From Maricaulis sp034670125 (GTDB lineage Bacteria > Pseudomonadota > Alphaproteobacteria > Caulobacterales > Maricaulaceae), in assembly GCF_034670125.1 (NCBI RefSeq), contig NZ_JAXMOC010000005.1, positions 195,322 through 259,321 on the forward strand: a DNA stretch of 64,000 nucleotides, in the 5' to 3' direction. Position numbers and translations under genes: made by a program. Shown here piece after piece: positions 34,616-43,852 of the stretch. The notes under the pieces are model-generated. The model was not told where the DNA came from, ran no database searches, and worked only from the letters and a program-made list of their open reading frames with translations. Positions within the stretch are counted from its first letter, which is position 1. Every line of letters begins with the position of its first letter.

Positions 34616-34626
34616 CTGTGAAATCC

Positions 34627-35046
34627 CTAAACCGTCTCCGCTTCGCCCCGTATCCGGCTGATCATCGAGGCCAGACCGTTGGAGCGTTGCGGGGAGAGGT
34701 GTTCTGAAAGGCCGATGCGGGCCAGGACGTCGCGGGCATCTACCGACAGGATTTCCTCACCCGTTCGGCCGGAATAGAGCCGCACCATCAGCGCGGCGAG
34801 GCCGCGTACGATGTGGGCGTCGCTGTCGGCGCGGAAGGTGAGGGTGTTGCCGGCGGTTTCGGTGACCAGCCAGACCTGGCTGACGCACCCCTTCACCCGG
34901 TTGTCCTCGGACCGTTCGTCCTCGGGCATGTCAGGCAGGGCTTTTCCCATGTCGATGAGATAGCGATAGCGCTGTTCCCAGTCGTCCAGGAAGTCGAACT
35001 CGTCCACGAGTTCATCGATTTCGGTATGGATATCGTGTGCCGTCAT
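34627..35046 (-). CDS. sufE: SufE-family iron-sulfur assembly sulfur acceptor
   Basis: 139 residues. The whole protein fits SufE: DELVDEFDFLDDWEQRYRYLIDMGKALPDMPE, then EDNRVKGCVSQVWL with the acceptor Cys54. It ends with ARIGLSEHLSPQRSNGLASMI, a segment shared with SufE/CsdE. The protein takes persulfide sulfur from SufS and passes it to the SufBCD scaffold in the cytosol. No other suf genes are near. A single-gene unit with a 108-base gap to the DUF5330 gene upstream. Confidence 0.95.
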   Translation of the reverse strand: MTAHDIHTEIDELVDEFDFLDDWEQRYRYLIDMGKALPDMPEDERSEDNRVKGCVSQVWLVTETAGNTLTFRADSDAHIVRGLAALMVRLYSGRTGEEILSVDARDVLARIGLSEHLSPQRSNGLASMISRIRGEAETV

Positions 35047-35154
35047 GTCAGCGCCGACGTAGTGCGGGCGAGGCGGCGAGGCAAGCCGTCTGTGCGGTTT
35101 GCGGTCAGTTGGGACCTGCGGGGCGGTAAGGCAGGTCGGGTTGTTGCGGCGTGA

Positions 35155-35472
35155 TCAGGACTTGGCGCGGGCCTGGGCAGTGGTCTGGGTCGGGCTTGAG
35201 TGGCTGGCGGTCTGGCGTTCCTGGTGGGTTTCGATGGCGTCACCGATCCGGTCCATCGCCATGCCGCCGAGGAAAGAGCCGAGGCGGGCCGCTTCGGATC
35301 CGGCTTCGCAGATGACTTCGTTGTCGACGCACCATTCAGACACTTTGGCCGACGCATCGATCCGCGTCTCCGCCGTATTGAACGGCAGGTCCATCGCTTC
35401 GCCCGCAAAATCCTGCGGAACAAAGAAACTGACGACAGCGACCCAAAAGGCAGCGCGCAGTAGAAACATCAT
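35155..35472 (-). CDS. DUF5330 small secreted protein
   Basis: 105 residues from the ATG at 35472 (MMFLLRAAFWVAVVSFFVPQDFA), favoured over a GTG at 35484 because of the TGAGGT site in front. The N-terminal hydrophobic segment is a signal peptide or anchor. The mature part has a conserved pair of cysteines (EWCVDNEVICEAGSEAARLG) that fits the DUF5330 family of alphaproteobacteria. The C-terminal tail is Ser/Thr/Gln-rich and disordered. Function unknown. Confidence 0.7.
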   Translation of the reverse strand: MMFLLRAAFWVAVVSFFVPQDFAGEAMDLPFNTAETRIDASAKVSEWCVDNEVICEAGSEAARLGSFLGGMAMDRIGDAIETHQERQTASHSSPTQTTAQARAKS

Positions 35473-35701
35473 CTTCGACCTCACTCATGACCGAAACCGG
35501 GTGTACCGGTCTCAATGCAGGATAGAGGCTAGGGAGAAAAATCAGGAATTGCGAGCGATTACAGGGCTTACCGAAAACGGTGTGCGAATTCGGTCCGCAG
35601 ATTTTGTGTAAAATTGTCGACAAATTTGATCTTGTCCCTGTTCGGGACACGATTTGTTAAGGATTGGCCGGATTCGGCAAATCTTTCCGATCAAATTTGA
35701 C

Positions 35702-36712
35702 TCAATTCGTGCTGCTTCCCAAACAGCGGCTGACATCCATCAGTGCGTGTTCGGCGATACAAAAACTGTCCTCATACATGAAATGGCCGGCCGCGACGCA
35801 TTGCTGCAGGTCCAGCCGGACCCAGGCGAGGCAGCGTTCAACCACCGGATCGGACAGCAGTGCCTCGACCACCTGGTCGGTGCGGGCCGGGTCCCCCGTG
35901 CTCAGCGATTGCAGCGCGGCGACCGACAGGATGCGGCCGATACGGTCACGATCAGGGTCGGCGGCCACCTCACCCACGGTCAGGGTCAGCTGCGGCGCCA
36001 CGGACGGGCGATCGGACAGGGGAACCGATTCAATCCGGTCAAACAGGGCTGACGCGGGCAGGCCCCGATCAAAGCCGCCGCTCAGTGTCATCAACACCTC
36101 ATCGGTCATGTCGATCGGTTCGCTGCCCATGTGCGACAGCTCGGCCAGGCGGTCGGTGCGATCGCCATGGCTGCGATTGGCCCAGCGTTCGCTCTGCAGG
36201 TCATAGGCGGCGGCGCGGTAGCGCACCGACACATCCATGATCTCGGCACTGTCGGCGGCCATCGCGTCGACGACCGAGGCCTGGGCGTCTTCGGACGAGG
36301 CAAAGCTGGTGGCATAGGTCGGGTCATACATCAGCCCGGTCATCGCGGCTTCAGGGCCGTAATAATCTGCCAGCTCGCGCACTTCGTCGAGATATTCGGG
36401 ATGGCGGGCGGCGATGATGGCGGCATAGGCGATCCAGGCACGGACCAGGCGCTCCTCGCCATAAAAGGCGGTCAGCCGGTTCATGGCGTCGTCGAGGTCC
36501 TGCCCCGAGGCAATCGGCGCCGAGTGCAGATCGGCGATCACGGAATGATAGGCGGCGTACTCGCCGGCCGAGCGTTCGATCAGGCTCGGTTCGCGCGGCG
36601 CGGGCTGGTCCAGTTGCAGGACCGGTGCGGTGGAGTCTGGCGCAGCCGTGTCCTGGACCGACAGGCCCAGACCCAAGCTTATCGCGCCAATGGCGAGGAC
36701 AGTCGTCAACAT
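35702..36712 (-). CDS. Secreted protein of unknown function
   Basis: 336 residues from the ATG at 36712 (GGGAG upstream). A signal peptide (MLTTVLAIGAISLGLGLSV) precedes a Pro/Asp-rich linker. The rest is helical, with GEYAAYHSVIADLHSAP, RLVRAWIAYAAIIAARHPEYLDEVRELADYYG and a C-terminal part with three cysteines (VERCLAWVRLDLQQC, DSFCIAEHALMDVSRC). I do not recognise a family. It is divergent from the histidine kinase at 36904, with a 191-base gap, so they may share a control region. Confidence 0.7.
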   Translation of the reverse strand: MLTTVLAIGAISLGLGLSVQDTAAPDSTAPVLQLDQPAPREPSLIERSAGEYAAYHSVIADLHSAPIASGQDLDDAMNRLTAFYGEERLVRAWIAYAAIIAARHPEYLDEVRELADYYGPEAAMTGLMYDPTYATSFASSEDAQASVVDAMAADSAEIMDVSVRYRAAAYDLQSERWANRSHGDRTDRLAELSHMGSEPIDMTDEVLMTLSGGFDRGLPASALFDRIESVPLSDRPSVAPQLTLTVGEVAADPDRDRIGRILSVAALQSLSTGDPARTDQVVEALLSDPVVERCLAWVRLDLQQCVAAGHFMYEDSFCIAEHALMDVSRCLGSSTN

Positions 36713-36903
36713 CACACAATGCTCCCTTGAACCGATCTCATACTGCCTTGCCTTGCTTGCGCATCCAAGGGGTTCGCACCGATCAATTGTCGCCAGCCTT
36801 ATCGAATGTGCCCGGTAAACGCGCAAAGTTTAAGATTCAGCATTTGTTAACGTCGAAGGCGAAGATTCCGGAGAGCTACAAAAGCGAGTCGCACCGGTTC
36901 AAG

Positions 36904-38643
36904 ATGAAGCCGAAAACGCCTGCCATAACAGCCTGGTTCGCACGCCAGGGCGGAACGCTGGTCAACCTGATATGGCTTGGCACGCTGGCGGCTGCCTTGC
37001 CGCGGCTCTGGCCGATCATTGATGGCACCGCGCTGGAGAAGACCCTTCTGGTGGCGGCGATCGCCGCGCCGGCACTCCTGTCCTTCATGCTTGTTCCGCG
37101 CATGGACCGTGCGTTCGAGCGTTTTCTGCTGGCATTGGTGTGGACCGGATTTGCGGTCGGCGTGACCCTCACCGGGGGCGGCATCACCGGCATTGGTGTG
37201 CTGGCCTTCCTGCTGGCCCCGGCCATGGCGGCCGCTTGCGGCGAGCGCGACGGCGTGATCAAGGCGGCAGCCCAGTCGGGTCTGGCCGCCATTGTTGTCA
37301 GCGCGCTGCAGCTGACCGGATTTGTCGCCCCGGCACCGATGGCCGTGGAATTCCATCTGCCCTTCGTGCTGGGATGTGTGCTGACCCTGTCGACCGGCTT
37401 TGCCTTCGGCGCCCTGCGCGCGGTGCAGGACGCTGACCGGATCCGGGCCGAGGCCGAGCGTGGCCGAGTGCGGGCCAAGGCCTTTGACGCCTCTCCGGTG
37501 CCACTGATTGCCTGCGATGCCGACGGACATATCCTGGCCGCGTCCAAAGGGCTGCGCGACCTGTCGCCCGGCCTGCCGCGTGAGTTGAAGGGCCTGCCCC
37601 TGGCCGATCTCGGTTTTGATGATGATGATCGCGCCCAGCTGGCCGCCTCCGGCCGCCGCGCCGCCCTGCGCGATGTCGAGGGGCCCCTGGTGGTCCGTGG
37701 CCTGCGCGGCCACAGCGAGGACGTGATCGTCAAGACGCGGCCGATCCATGGTGGCTCGGTGGTCACCCTGTCCAAGGACAGCGGTCCGGCCCTGCAGGCC
37801 GCCCTGACCCAGGCCCGCCACGACCGCGAAGCGGCCGAAGAGGACGCCCGCGCCAAGTCGCAATTCCTGGCCTCCGTCAGTCACGAGCTGCGCACGCCAC
37901 TAAATGCCATCATTGGTTTCTCCGACGTCATGAAGGCACGCCTGTTCGGGCCGCTGCCGGCCCGCTACGCCGAATATGCCGACCTGATCCATGAAAGCGG
38001 CCAGCATCTGATGGAGCTGATCGGCGACGTGCTCGACATGTCCAAGATCGAGGCCGACCGCTATGAGCTGGTCCGCGAGACCTTCGATATCGGTGAAGTG
38101 GTCAACCTGTCGGCCAAGATGATGCGGCTGCAGGCGGAAGAGGCCGGTATCAATCTCAAGATCAAGCGCCATGACGGCCCGCTGCTGGTCGATGGTGACC
38201 GCAAGGCCCTGCGCCAGATCCTGCTCAACCTCCTGTCCAACGCGGTCAAGTTCACGCCGAAGGGCGGTGCCATCGTGGTCATGGCTCGCGCCAGTGGCGG
38301 TCAGCTGGTGATGGCGGTCGGGGACAGCGGTGTCGGGATCGACCCGGAGGACACGGCCCGTCTTGGCCAGCCCTACCAGCAGGCCGCCAATGCCCGCGAC
38401 ATCGAAAAGCGTGGCACCGGTCTGGGCCTGTCGCTGGTGCGCGCCCTGTCGGAACTGCATGGCGGCTCGATGAGTATCGCCAGCCGCAAGGGCGAGGGCA
38501 CTACGGTGACCATCTCCCTGCCCATCCTCGCCGAGAGCGATGCCGAAGTTGAAAACCATCCCGGCATGAATGTCCGCCAGCAAATCCAGCGTGCCCAGGA
38601 AGCCGGCCAGGACATGACCGTGCCGAAGACGGATGTGGCTTAG
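36904..38643 (+). CDS. Membrane sensor histidine kinase, DivJ/PleC-like
   Basis: 579 residues from the ATG at 36904; the ribosome site is weak, so the start is uncertain. Five or six membrane helices occupy about 15-175, followed by a coiled linker and a PAS-like domain (about 195-300: AFDASPVPLIACDADGHILAASKG). HisKA has the phospho-acceptor His327 in FLASVSHELRTPLNAIIGFSDVM. HATPase_c follows (NLLSNAVKFT, GDSGVGID, GTGLGLSLVRALSELHGG). The H-box region (GFSDVMKARLFGPLP..YAEYADLIHESG) is the version found in DivJ and PleC, which act on DivK in Caulobacter cell-cycle control. Orthology with DivJ is inferred from the multi-helix N-terminus. The C-terminal tail after the kinase is polar. Confidence 0.85.
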   Translation: MKPKTPAITAWFARQGGTLVNLIWLGTLAAALPRLWPIIDGTALEKTLLVAAIAAPALLSFMLVPRMDRAFERFLLALVWTGFAVGVTLTGGGITGIGVLAFLLAPAMAAACGERDGVIKAAAQSGLAAIVVSALQLTGFVAPAPMAVEFHLPFVLGCVLTLSTGFAFGALRAVQDADRIRAEAERGRVRAKAFDASPVPLIACDADGHILAASKGLRDLSPGLPRELKGLPLADLGFDDDDRAQLAASGRRAALRDVEGPLVVRGLRGHSEDVIVKTRPIHGGSVVTLSKDSGPALQAALTQARHDREAAEEDARAKSQFLASVSHELRTPLNAIIGFSDVMKARLFGPLPARYAEYADLIHESGQHLMELIGDVLDMSKIEADRYELVRETFDIGEVVNLSAKMMRLQAEEAGINLKIKRHDGPLLVDGDRKALRQILLNLLSNAVKFTPKGGAIVVMARASGGQLVMAVGDSGVGIDPEDTARLGQPYQQAANARDIEKRGTGLGLSLVRALSELHGGSMSIASRKGEGTTVTISLPILAESDAEVENHPGMNVRQQIQRAQEAGQDMTVPKTDVA

Positions 38644-38683
38644 GCGCTGAGGCGGAAGCGGCTCAGATACCTCATACAAAACC

Positions 38684-38803
38684 TTGTCATCCCTGCCGGA
38701 TGTCCGGCGCAGGCCGGACGCAGGGCAGGGACCCAAGGGGTCGCGACCAGCTAGGTCCCTGACTTTCGCCCCGCCGTCGCGGGGCGTCCATCAGGGATGA
38801 CAA
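38684..38803 (+). repeat. Family A repeat, copy 6 (forward)
   Basis: TTGTCATCCCTGCCGGATGT start, GGGATGACAA end; hairpin 1 loop is GCAG. It lies between the convergent histidine kinase and helicase genes and ends 13 bases before the helicase stop. Confidence 0.9.
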
Positions 38804-38815
38804 GGTTTTGTGGAC

Positions 38816-41146
38816 CTAACCCTTCGGCTTGCGCTTCAGGGTCGCGCCTTTTTCGAAGGGCTTGCCGCCGTCCTTCTTGAAGCCGGGCTTCTTGCCGGCG
38901 GGCTTGTCATAGCCGCCGCCCTTTTTCTTGAAGCCACCGGCGGCCGGCTTGCGCTTGCGGGCCCAGGAGCTGTCCTCGCCCTTGTCGGGGCGGGCATTGG
39001 GATTGGTCAGGTCGCCAGCGGGGCGGGCCTTGGCAGCCGGGCGGTCGTCGCTCGAGGACGTCGGCTTGTCGGCACGCGGGCGGCGCGGCTTGTCGTCCTT
39101 TTTCCAATCGGACTTGTCGGCCCGGGGCTTCTTCTCCCAGGGCTTGTCGTCGCCCCCGACCGGGCTGTCGGCGCGGTCATAATCCGGCTTCGGCTTGCCC
39201 TTGAAGGGACGGTCGCCATCGGCCTTCTTGCCATAGGGCTTTTTGTCCCCGAACGGTTTCTTCTCATACGGCTTCTTGTCGCCATAAGGCTTCTTGTCGC
39301 CGAACGGTTTCTTGTCGCCGTAGGCCTTTTTCTCGTAGCGCGGCTTGTCGCCAGAGCCTTCACCCTCGCGTTCGCGCTGGTCGTGCGGCTTGCGGTCCTC
39401 ATAGGCGCGCGGGGCGCTGTCTTCGCGATTGCGCTTGACCGGATAGCCGTCGCTGTCGGTCTCGCGATGGCGGGACTTTTCGCGGTGACGCATTTTCGGC
39501 GTACGGGCATCGGTCGGGCCGTCATTGGGACCGGCGCGCTCCATCTGCGAGCCGTCATCCGGGCTGACCCGGATATTGTTCTCGCCGCCACCGTTCTCGG
39601 CGAGGGCCTTGGCGAAACGGTCGGCATGTTCGGCGTCAATCTCGAAACGGGTCTCGGTCTCGCCGATCTGGATCGAACCGATCTCGCGCTTGGTGACATG
39701 GCCCAGGCGGCAGATCAGCGGCAGCAGCCAGCGCGGCTCGGCCTTGGCCTTGCGACCGGCCGACAGGCGGAACCAGACACTGGCCTTGAAGTTTTCGCGC
39801 GGCTTGCGCTCGGGACGGTCATTCTGCGCCGCCGGGCCGGACAACAGGTCCTCGGCAGACGGCAGGGTCGCCAGGCGGGCGCGCAGGAAGGCGGCGGCCA
39901 GTTGTTCGGCGGTGAACTTCTCGAGCAAGGCGTCGGTGTCGACCTTCATCGCCTCGTCGACCTCTTTGGTCAGGATCGGGTCGGCCATCAGGCGTTCGCG
40001 GTCGCGGGCGCGGACATCGTCCGAGCTCGGCGCTTCGGCCCATTCGGCCTGCAGCTTGGCATCGCGCAGAAGGCGATTGGCACGGCCGCGGCGGGTGTGC
40101 GGCACGATGATCGCGCAGACGCCCTTGGCGCCAGCCCGGCCGGTCCGGCCCGAGCGGTGCAGCAGCACATCGGAATTGGTTGGCAGGTCGGCATGGATGA
40201 CCAGTTCCAGACCCGGCAGGTCGATACCGCGGGCGGCGACATCGGTCGCCACACAGACGCGGGCGCGACCGTCGCGCAGGGCCTGCAGGGCGTGGGTTCG
40301 TTCCTTCTGGGTCAGCTCACCGGACAGGGCCACAGCGGCAAAGCCGCGATTGCCGAAACGGGCTGACAGACGGTTCACCGCTTCGCGCGTGGCGCAGAAG
40401 ATGATGGCGCGCTCGGCATCGTAATAGCGCAGCACATTGATGATGGCATTCTCGCGATCGGACGGCGCGACCGACAGGGCGCGGTATTCGATATCGGCGT
40501 GCTGGCCGCGCTCGGAGACCGTCGAGATGCGCAGGGCGTCTTTCTGGAAGCGGCGGGCAATGTCGGCGATGGCGCGCGGCACGGTGGCCGAGAAGAGCAG
40601 GGTGCGACGGCTCGCAGGCGCGGCGTCGAGGATGTATTCCAGATCTTCGCGGAAGCCGAAATCGAGCATCTCGTCGGCTTCGTCCAGCACCACGGCCTTG
40701 AGCTGGGACATATCCAGCGCGCCGCGTTCGATATGGTCGCGCAGACGGCCGGGCGTACCGACCACGATATGGCAGCCACGCTCAAGATTGCGGCGCTCGG
40801 TGCGCGGATCCATGCCGCCGACACAGGAGGCGATCTGGCCGCGCGCTTCGCCATAGAGCCAGGCGAGTTCGCGCTGGACCTGCAGCGCCAGTTCGCGCGT
40901 CGGCGCGACGATCAGGGCCATCGGCAGGTCGGGCTGGTTGAAGCTGGTGTCTTCGCCGAGCAGGGTCGGGGCCAGTGCCATGCCGAAAGCGGCAGTCTTG
41001 CCGGAGCCGGTCTGGGCCGAGACCAGCAGGTCACGCCCGTCGGCCTCTTCCGCGATTACGGCGGACTGGACTTCGGTGAGGGCAGAATAGCCCTTTTTCT
41101 CAAGCGCAGCGGCAAGCGCCGGCGCAATGCGGGGATTCAAGGTCAT
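38816..41146 (-). CDS. DEAD-box RNA helicase with DbpA-type RNA-binding domain and Lys-rich tail
   Basis: 776 residues from the ATG at 41146 (MTLNPRIAPALAAALEKKGY). The helicase core is complete: SAQTGSGKTAAFG (I), PTRELALQV (Ia), GTPGRLRDHI (Ib), DEADEML (II), SATVP (III), IIFCATREAV (IV), ATDVAARGID (V) and HRSGRTGRAG (VI). A DbpA/CsdA-like RNA-binding domain follows (LLPLICRLGHVTKREIGSIQIGE, about 475-540). The last 230 residues are a low-complexity, strongly basic tail with repeated KKPYGDKKPFGDKKP units, likely an RNA-binding or condensate-forming arm. Its role is probably ribosome assembly or mRNA turnover. The 5' region up to 41526 contains no other gene. Confidence 0.92.
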   Translation of the reverse strand: MTLNPRIAPALAAALEKKGYSALTEVQSAVIAEEADGRDLLVSAQTGSGKTAAFGMALAPTLLGEDTSFNQPDLPMALIVAPTRELALQVQRELAWLYGEARGQIASCVGGMDPRTERRNLERGCHIVVGTPGRLRDHIERGALDMSQLKAVVLDEADEMLDFGFREDLEYILDAAPASRRTLLFSATVPRAIADIARRFQKDALRISTVSERGQHADIEYRALSVAPSDRENAIINVLRYYDAERAIIFCATREAVNRLSARFGNRGFAAVALSGELTQKERTHALQALRDGRARVCVATDVAARGIDLPGLELVIHADLPTNSDVLLHRSGRTGRAGAKGVCAIIVPHTRRGRANRLLRDAKLQAEWAEAPSSDDVRARDRERLMADPILTKEVDEAMKVDTDALLEKFTAEQLAAAFLRARLATLPSAEDLLSGPAAQNDRPERKPRENFKASVWFRLSAGRKAKAEPRWLLPLICRLGHVTKREIGSIQIGETETRFEIDAEHADRFAKALAENGGGENNIRVSPDDGSQMERAGPNDGPTDARTPKMRHREKSRHRETDSDGYPVKRNREDSAPRAYEDRKPHDQREREGEGSGDKPRYEKKAYGDKKPFGDKKPYGDKKPYEKKPFGDKKPYGKKADGDRPFKGKPKPDYDRADSPVGGDDKPWEKKPRADKSDWKKDDKPRRPRADKPTSSSDDRPAAKARPAGDLTNPNARPDKGEDSSWARKRKPAAGGFKKKGGGYDKPAGKKPGFKKDGGKPFEKGATLKRKPKG

Positions 41147-41334
41147 ATATAGCTGTTTCCAGTGCCTAATGCCGGCCGCACCCATCAGCGACCGGGTTCC
41201 ATCGTCGTCCCGGTAAGGGCGCCGATAGGGCGACTGGCCGGAATATGCGGGGCTTTAACACGAGATGGGCGGCAAAGGCCAATCCTGCGGCAGCAGGGCG
41301 GTCATGCAGATGTGGGGGTGAGCGGCGCGCATGC

Positions 41335-41411
41335 GGGGACAGGTATATTTAACGCGTGGCGCCGACGTTGGCGGTCGCTGTCGATGTGACGCGTTAAATA
41401 TACCTGTCCCC
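41335..41411. repeat. Perfect 23-bp inverted repeat, REP/RAYT-like
   Basis: Left arm 41335-41357 begins GGGGACAGGTATATTTAACG; right arm 41389-41411 is its exact complement ending TATACCTGTCCCC; loop 31 bases. GGGGACAGG-type ends are known around IS200/IS605-related Y1 (RAYT) transposase genes in other bacteria. No transposase is present here. It sits in the 379-base gap between the helicase and the DUF1328 gene, where nothing else is evident. Confidence 0.85.
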
Positions 41412-41525
41412 ATCTCCCTCGGGCCGTTTGAGGGCAGTCATTACCGAAGGCAAATTTCCCTGTCAAAATATTGCCAAATTCAACGTCGAGGGTCCCCGTG
41501 CCATCTTGAAATAGTGGAGAGATAC

Positions 41526-41702
41526 ATGCTTAATCTTGCACTCGCCTTTTTCATCATTGCACTGGTTGCTGCCATCCTCGGATTTGGCGGAATCGCCGCC
41601 GGGGCGGCATCGATCGCCAAGATCATTTTTGTTTTGTTTATCGTACTCTTCGCGATCTCGCTTGTGACCGGCCTTGTGCGCCGCCCCGGATCGAGTCGAT
41701 AA
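41526..41702 (+). CDS. DUF1328 small membrane protein
   Basis: 58 residues with GGAGAG just before the ATG (spacing about 7). Two helices: MLNLALAFFIIALVAAILGFGGIAAGA and IAKIIFVLFIVLFAISLVTGLV, joined by a short loop. This is the DUF1328/YtjA pattern (small hydrophobic proteins of the inner membrane, often stress-associated). A small lipoprotein gene follows after 45 bases, so the two may be co-transcribed. Confidence 0.88.
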   Translation: MLNLALAFFIIALVAAILGFGGIAAGAASIAKIIFVLFIVLFAISLVTGLVRRPGSSR

Positions 41703-41747
41703 TCCAACGGCACCATCTGTTTTTCCGTTCTTCAAAAAGGAGATTTC

Positions 41748-41936
41748 ATGTTCAGGAAAGCCATCCCGCTTGCCATTTCATTCACCGCGCTCGCCCTGGC
41801 CGGTTGCACCGACGGCGAGGCCGAGAATGCCGGCGAGGACATTGATGAGGTGATCGAGGACGTCACCGGAGAAGACAGCGAGGCGTTCGAGGAAGCCGGC
41901 GAAGAGATTGACGACGCCGCCGACGAGCCGTCCTGA
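41748..41936 (+). CDS. Small acidic lipoprotein
   Basis: 62 residues with AAAAAGGAG upstream of the ATG. Signal peptide MFRKAIPLAISFTALALAGC with a lipobox (LAGC, Cys20) is followed by 42 residues that are almost half Glu/Asp (DGEAENAGEDIDEVIEDVTG). No family assigned. The extreme acidity suggests cation binding or a surface role, which is inference only. A terminator follows at 41968. Confidence 0.8.
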   Translation: MFRKAIPLAISFTALALAGCTDGEAENAGEDIDEVIEDVTGEDSEAFEEAGEEIDDAADEPS

Positions 41937-41967
41937 CTTCGGCATTTGCGTCCTGTCTGGACGAAGC

Positions 41968-42000
41968 GCCCCGCCGGCTCTTGCTGGCGGGGTGTTTGTC
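41968..42000 (+). terminator. Rho-independent terminator after the lipoprotein gene
   Basis: Stem CCCCGCCGGC / GCTGGCGGGG (one G-U pair) with TCTT loop and TGTTTGTCTGTC tail, 32 bases after the lipoprotein stop. Confidence 0.75.
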
Positions 42001-42079
42001 TGTCGGGGGGGGCGCGATCCGGACGCGCGTGGCGGAGAAAGGCAAGTTGGGCCGTCGCGACCGCTGAGCCTGCGGACCC

Positions 42080-43675
42080 TCAGGCTTTCGCCTTCGCCTT
42101 GTCCGCCTGCAGGATCAGCTTGCGATAGTCCTTGAGATTGCCGTCATAGCGTGTCGCCCGACCGTCCTTGACCAGCCACAGCTGGTCGGCCGTGCCTTCG
42201 GCGAGATAGACGTCGTGGGTGATCAGGACGACGGCGCCGCTATATTCGTTGAGGGCGTAGATCAGGGCTTCGCGGCTGTCGATATCGAGGTGCGAGGTCG
42301 GCTCGTCGAGAATCAGGATGTGCGGCTTTTCCAGCGCCATCAGGCCGAGCAGGAGGCGCACTTTCTCGCCGCCGGACAATTTCTCGATATTGGTCTCGAC
42401 CTTCTCGTGCGGAAAGCCCATTCCGGCCGCCACGGCGCGGCAGCGCGACGGCAGGGCGCCCTCGGGCAGGGCGTCGCGGATATGGTCGAGCACGGTCTCG
42501 CCGGTGTGCAGCTCGTCCATCTGGTCCTGCGAGAAATAGCCGATCCGCAGGGAGCGCGCCGCGGTGCGTTCGCCGGACATCAGCGGCAGACGGCGGGCGA
42601 TGGATTTGACCAGCGTCGTTTTGCCCTGGCCGTTGGCGCCGACAATGGCGATGCGGTCATCGGGATCAAGGCGCAGATCAACCTTGTCGAGAATTTTCGC
42701 CCCCTCGCCATACCCCACCGCCGCATCGCGCAATTGCAGCAGCGGTGCATTGAGCTTGTCGGTCGAGGTGGGAAAGGAAAACGGCGTCGTGCGCTCGGCG
42801 ATCGGGATGGAGATATCCTGCATCTTCTCCAGCATCTTCACGCGTGACTGCGCCTGGCTGGCCTTGGAGGCCTTGGCGCCGAAACGGTCGACGAAGGATT
42901 GCAGGCGGGCCCGGTCGGCGTCCTGCTTGGCGCGCTGGCTTTCCAGCAATGCCGTCTTGGCGGCGCGCAGCCGCAGCCAGGCGTCATAGCCGCCCGGCGA
43001 GATCGACAATTGCTTGTGCTCCAGCGCCAGCGTGTGGGTGACGCAGCGGTTCAGCATTTCCCGGTCGTGCGAGACGATCACCACGGTGTGCGGGTATTTC
43101 TTCAGATAGGTTTCGAGCCAGGCGGCGCCTTCCAGGTCGAGATAGTTGGTCGGCTCGTCGAGCAGCAGCAGGTCCGGCTGGGAGAAGAGCACACCGGCAA
43201 TCGCCGCGCGCATCCGCCAGCCGCCGGAAAACTCGCGCGTCGGGCGCGCCAGGTCGGCATCGGTAAAGCCCAGACCCATCAACACTTCTGCCGCCCGCGA
43301 TTCCGCCGACCAGGCGTCGATATCGGCCAGGCGCATGAAAATCTCGGAGATGCGGTCCGGATCGGTGGCGGTCTCCGATTCCTGCATCAGCGCATGGCGT
43401 TCGGCATCGGTGGCCAGCACCACGTCCAGGATGGTCTCGTCGGACGGCTGGACCTCCTGTGCCACCCAGCCCATGCGGGCGCCGCGATTGAGCCGGATCG
43501 AGGCGTCCGAGGAGGGATGCTCGATCTCTTCGCGGATCAGTTTCAGCAGGGTCGACTTGCCGGTCCCGTTACGCCCCACCAGCCCGACCTTCCAGCCGGA
43601 AAAGATCTGCGCCGAGGCATTCTCGAACAGGGACCGCTCGCCAATGCGATAGTCGAGATTGGAAATCGTCAGCAT
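42080..43675 (-). CDS. ABC-F family ATPase (translation-associated)
   Basis: 531 residues from the ATG at 43675 (MLTISNLDYRIGERSLF). Two ABC cassettes in one chain: Walker A GRNGTGKST (about 32-40) and GANGQGKTT; signatures EFSGGWRMR and LSGGEKVR; Walker B LLLLDEPTNYLD and ILILDEPTSHLD. There are no membrane segments. A charged linker (QRAKQDADRARLQSFVDRFGAKASKA) joins the cassettes, as in ABC-F proteins such as EttA, Uup and YheS that act on ribosomes. The C-terminus is short (ADKAKAKA), lacking the long Uup coiled coil, so it is probably YheS-like. Cytosolic; single-gene unit. Confidence 0.92.
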   Translation of the reverse strand: MLTISNLDYRIGERSLFENASAQIFSGWKVGLVGRNGTGKSTLLKLIREEIEHPSSDASIRLNRGARMGWVAQEVQPSDETILDVVLATDAERHALMQESETATDPDRISEIFMRLADIDAWSAESRAAEVLMGLGFTDADLARPTREFSGGWRMRAAIAGVLFSQPDLLLLDEPTNYLDLEGAAWLETYLKKYPHTVVIVSHDREMLNRCVTHTLALEHKQLSISPGGYDAWLRLRAAKTALLESQRAKQDADRARLQSFVDRFGAKASKASQAQSRVKMLEKMQDISIPIAERTTPFSFPTSTDKLNAPLLQLRDAAVGYGEGAKILDKVDLRLDPDDRIAIVGANGQGKTTLVKSIARRLPLMSGERTAARSLRIGYFSQDQMDELHTGETVLDHIRDALPEGALPSRCRAVAAGMGFPHEKVETNIEKLSGGEKVRLLLGLMALEKPHILILDEPTSHLDIDSREALIYALNEYSGAVVLITHDVYLAEGTADQLWLVKDGRATRYDGNLKDYRKLILQADKAKAKA

Positions 43676-43852
43676 CGATGCAGTCCAACGGGCGTTGAGG
43701 TGGCCGGAAAAAGGGGTGATCAAGGCCGGACATCAACGCTTCCGGCTCACCCGCGAGGCATCACGCCCGCGCTCTTGGCCGGGGTCATAGCGGGTGAGGG
43801 GCCATCCGGCCAGTGCGGGCTGCGGTGGGGGGCGATGAGGATCATCATATGC

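Larger units (their letters stand above)
34231..34626. other. 396-bp non-coding region with three different palindromic structures
   Basis: Contains a family B repeat (34258-34367), a long inverted repeat (34433-34503) and the decayed left half of a family A repeat (34577-34615), in that order. No gene is convincing here. It lies between the convergent DUF6456 and sufE genes and behaves as a landing site for repeat elements. Confidence 0.7.
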
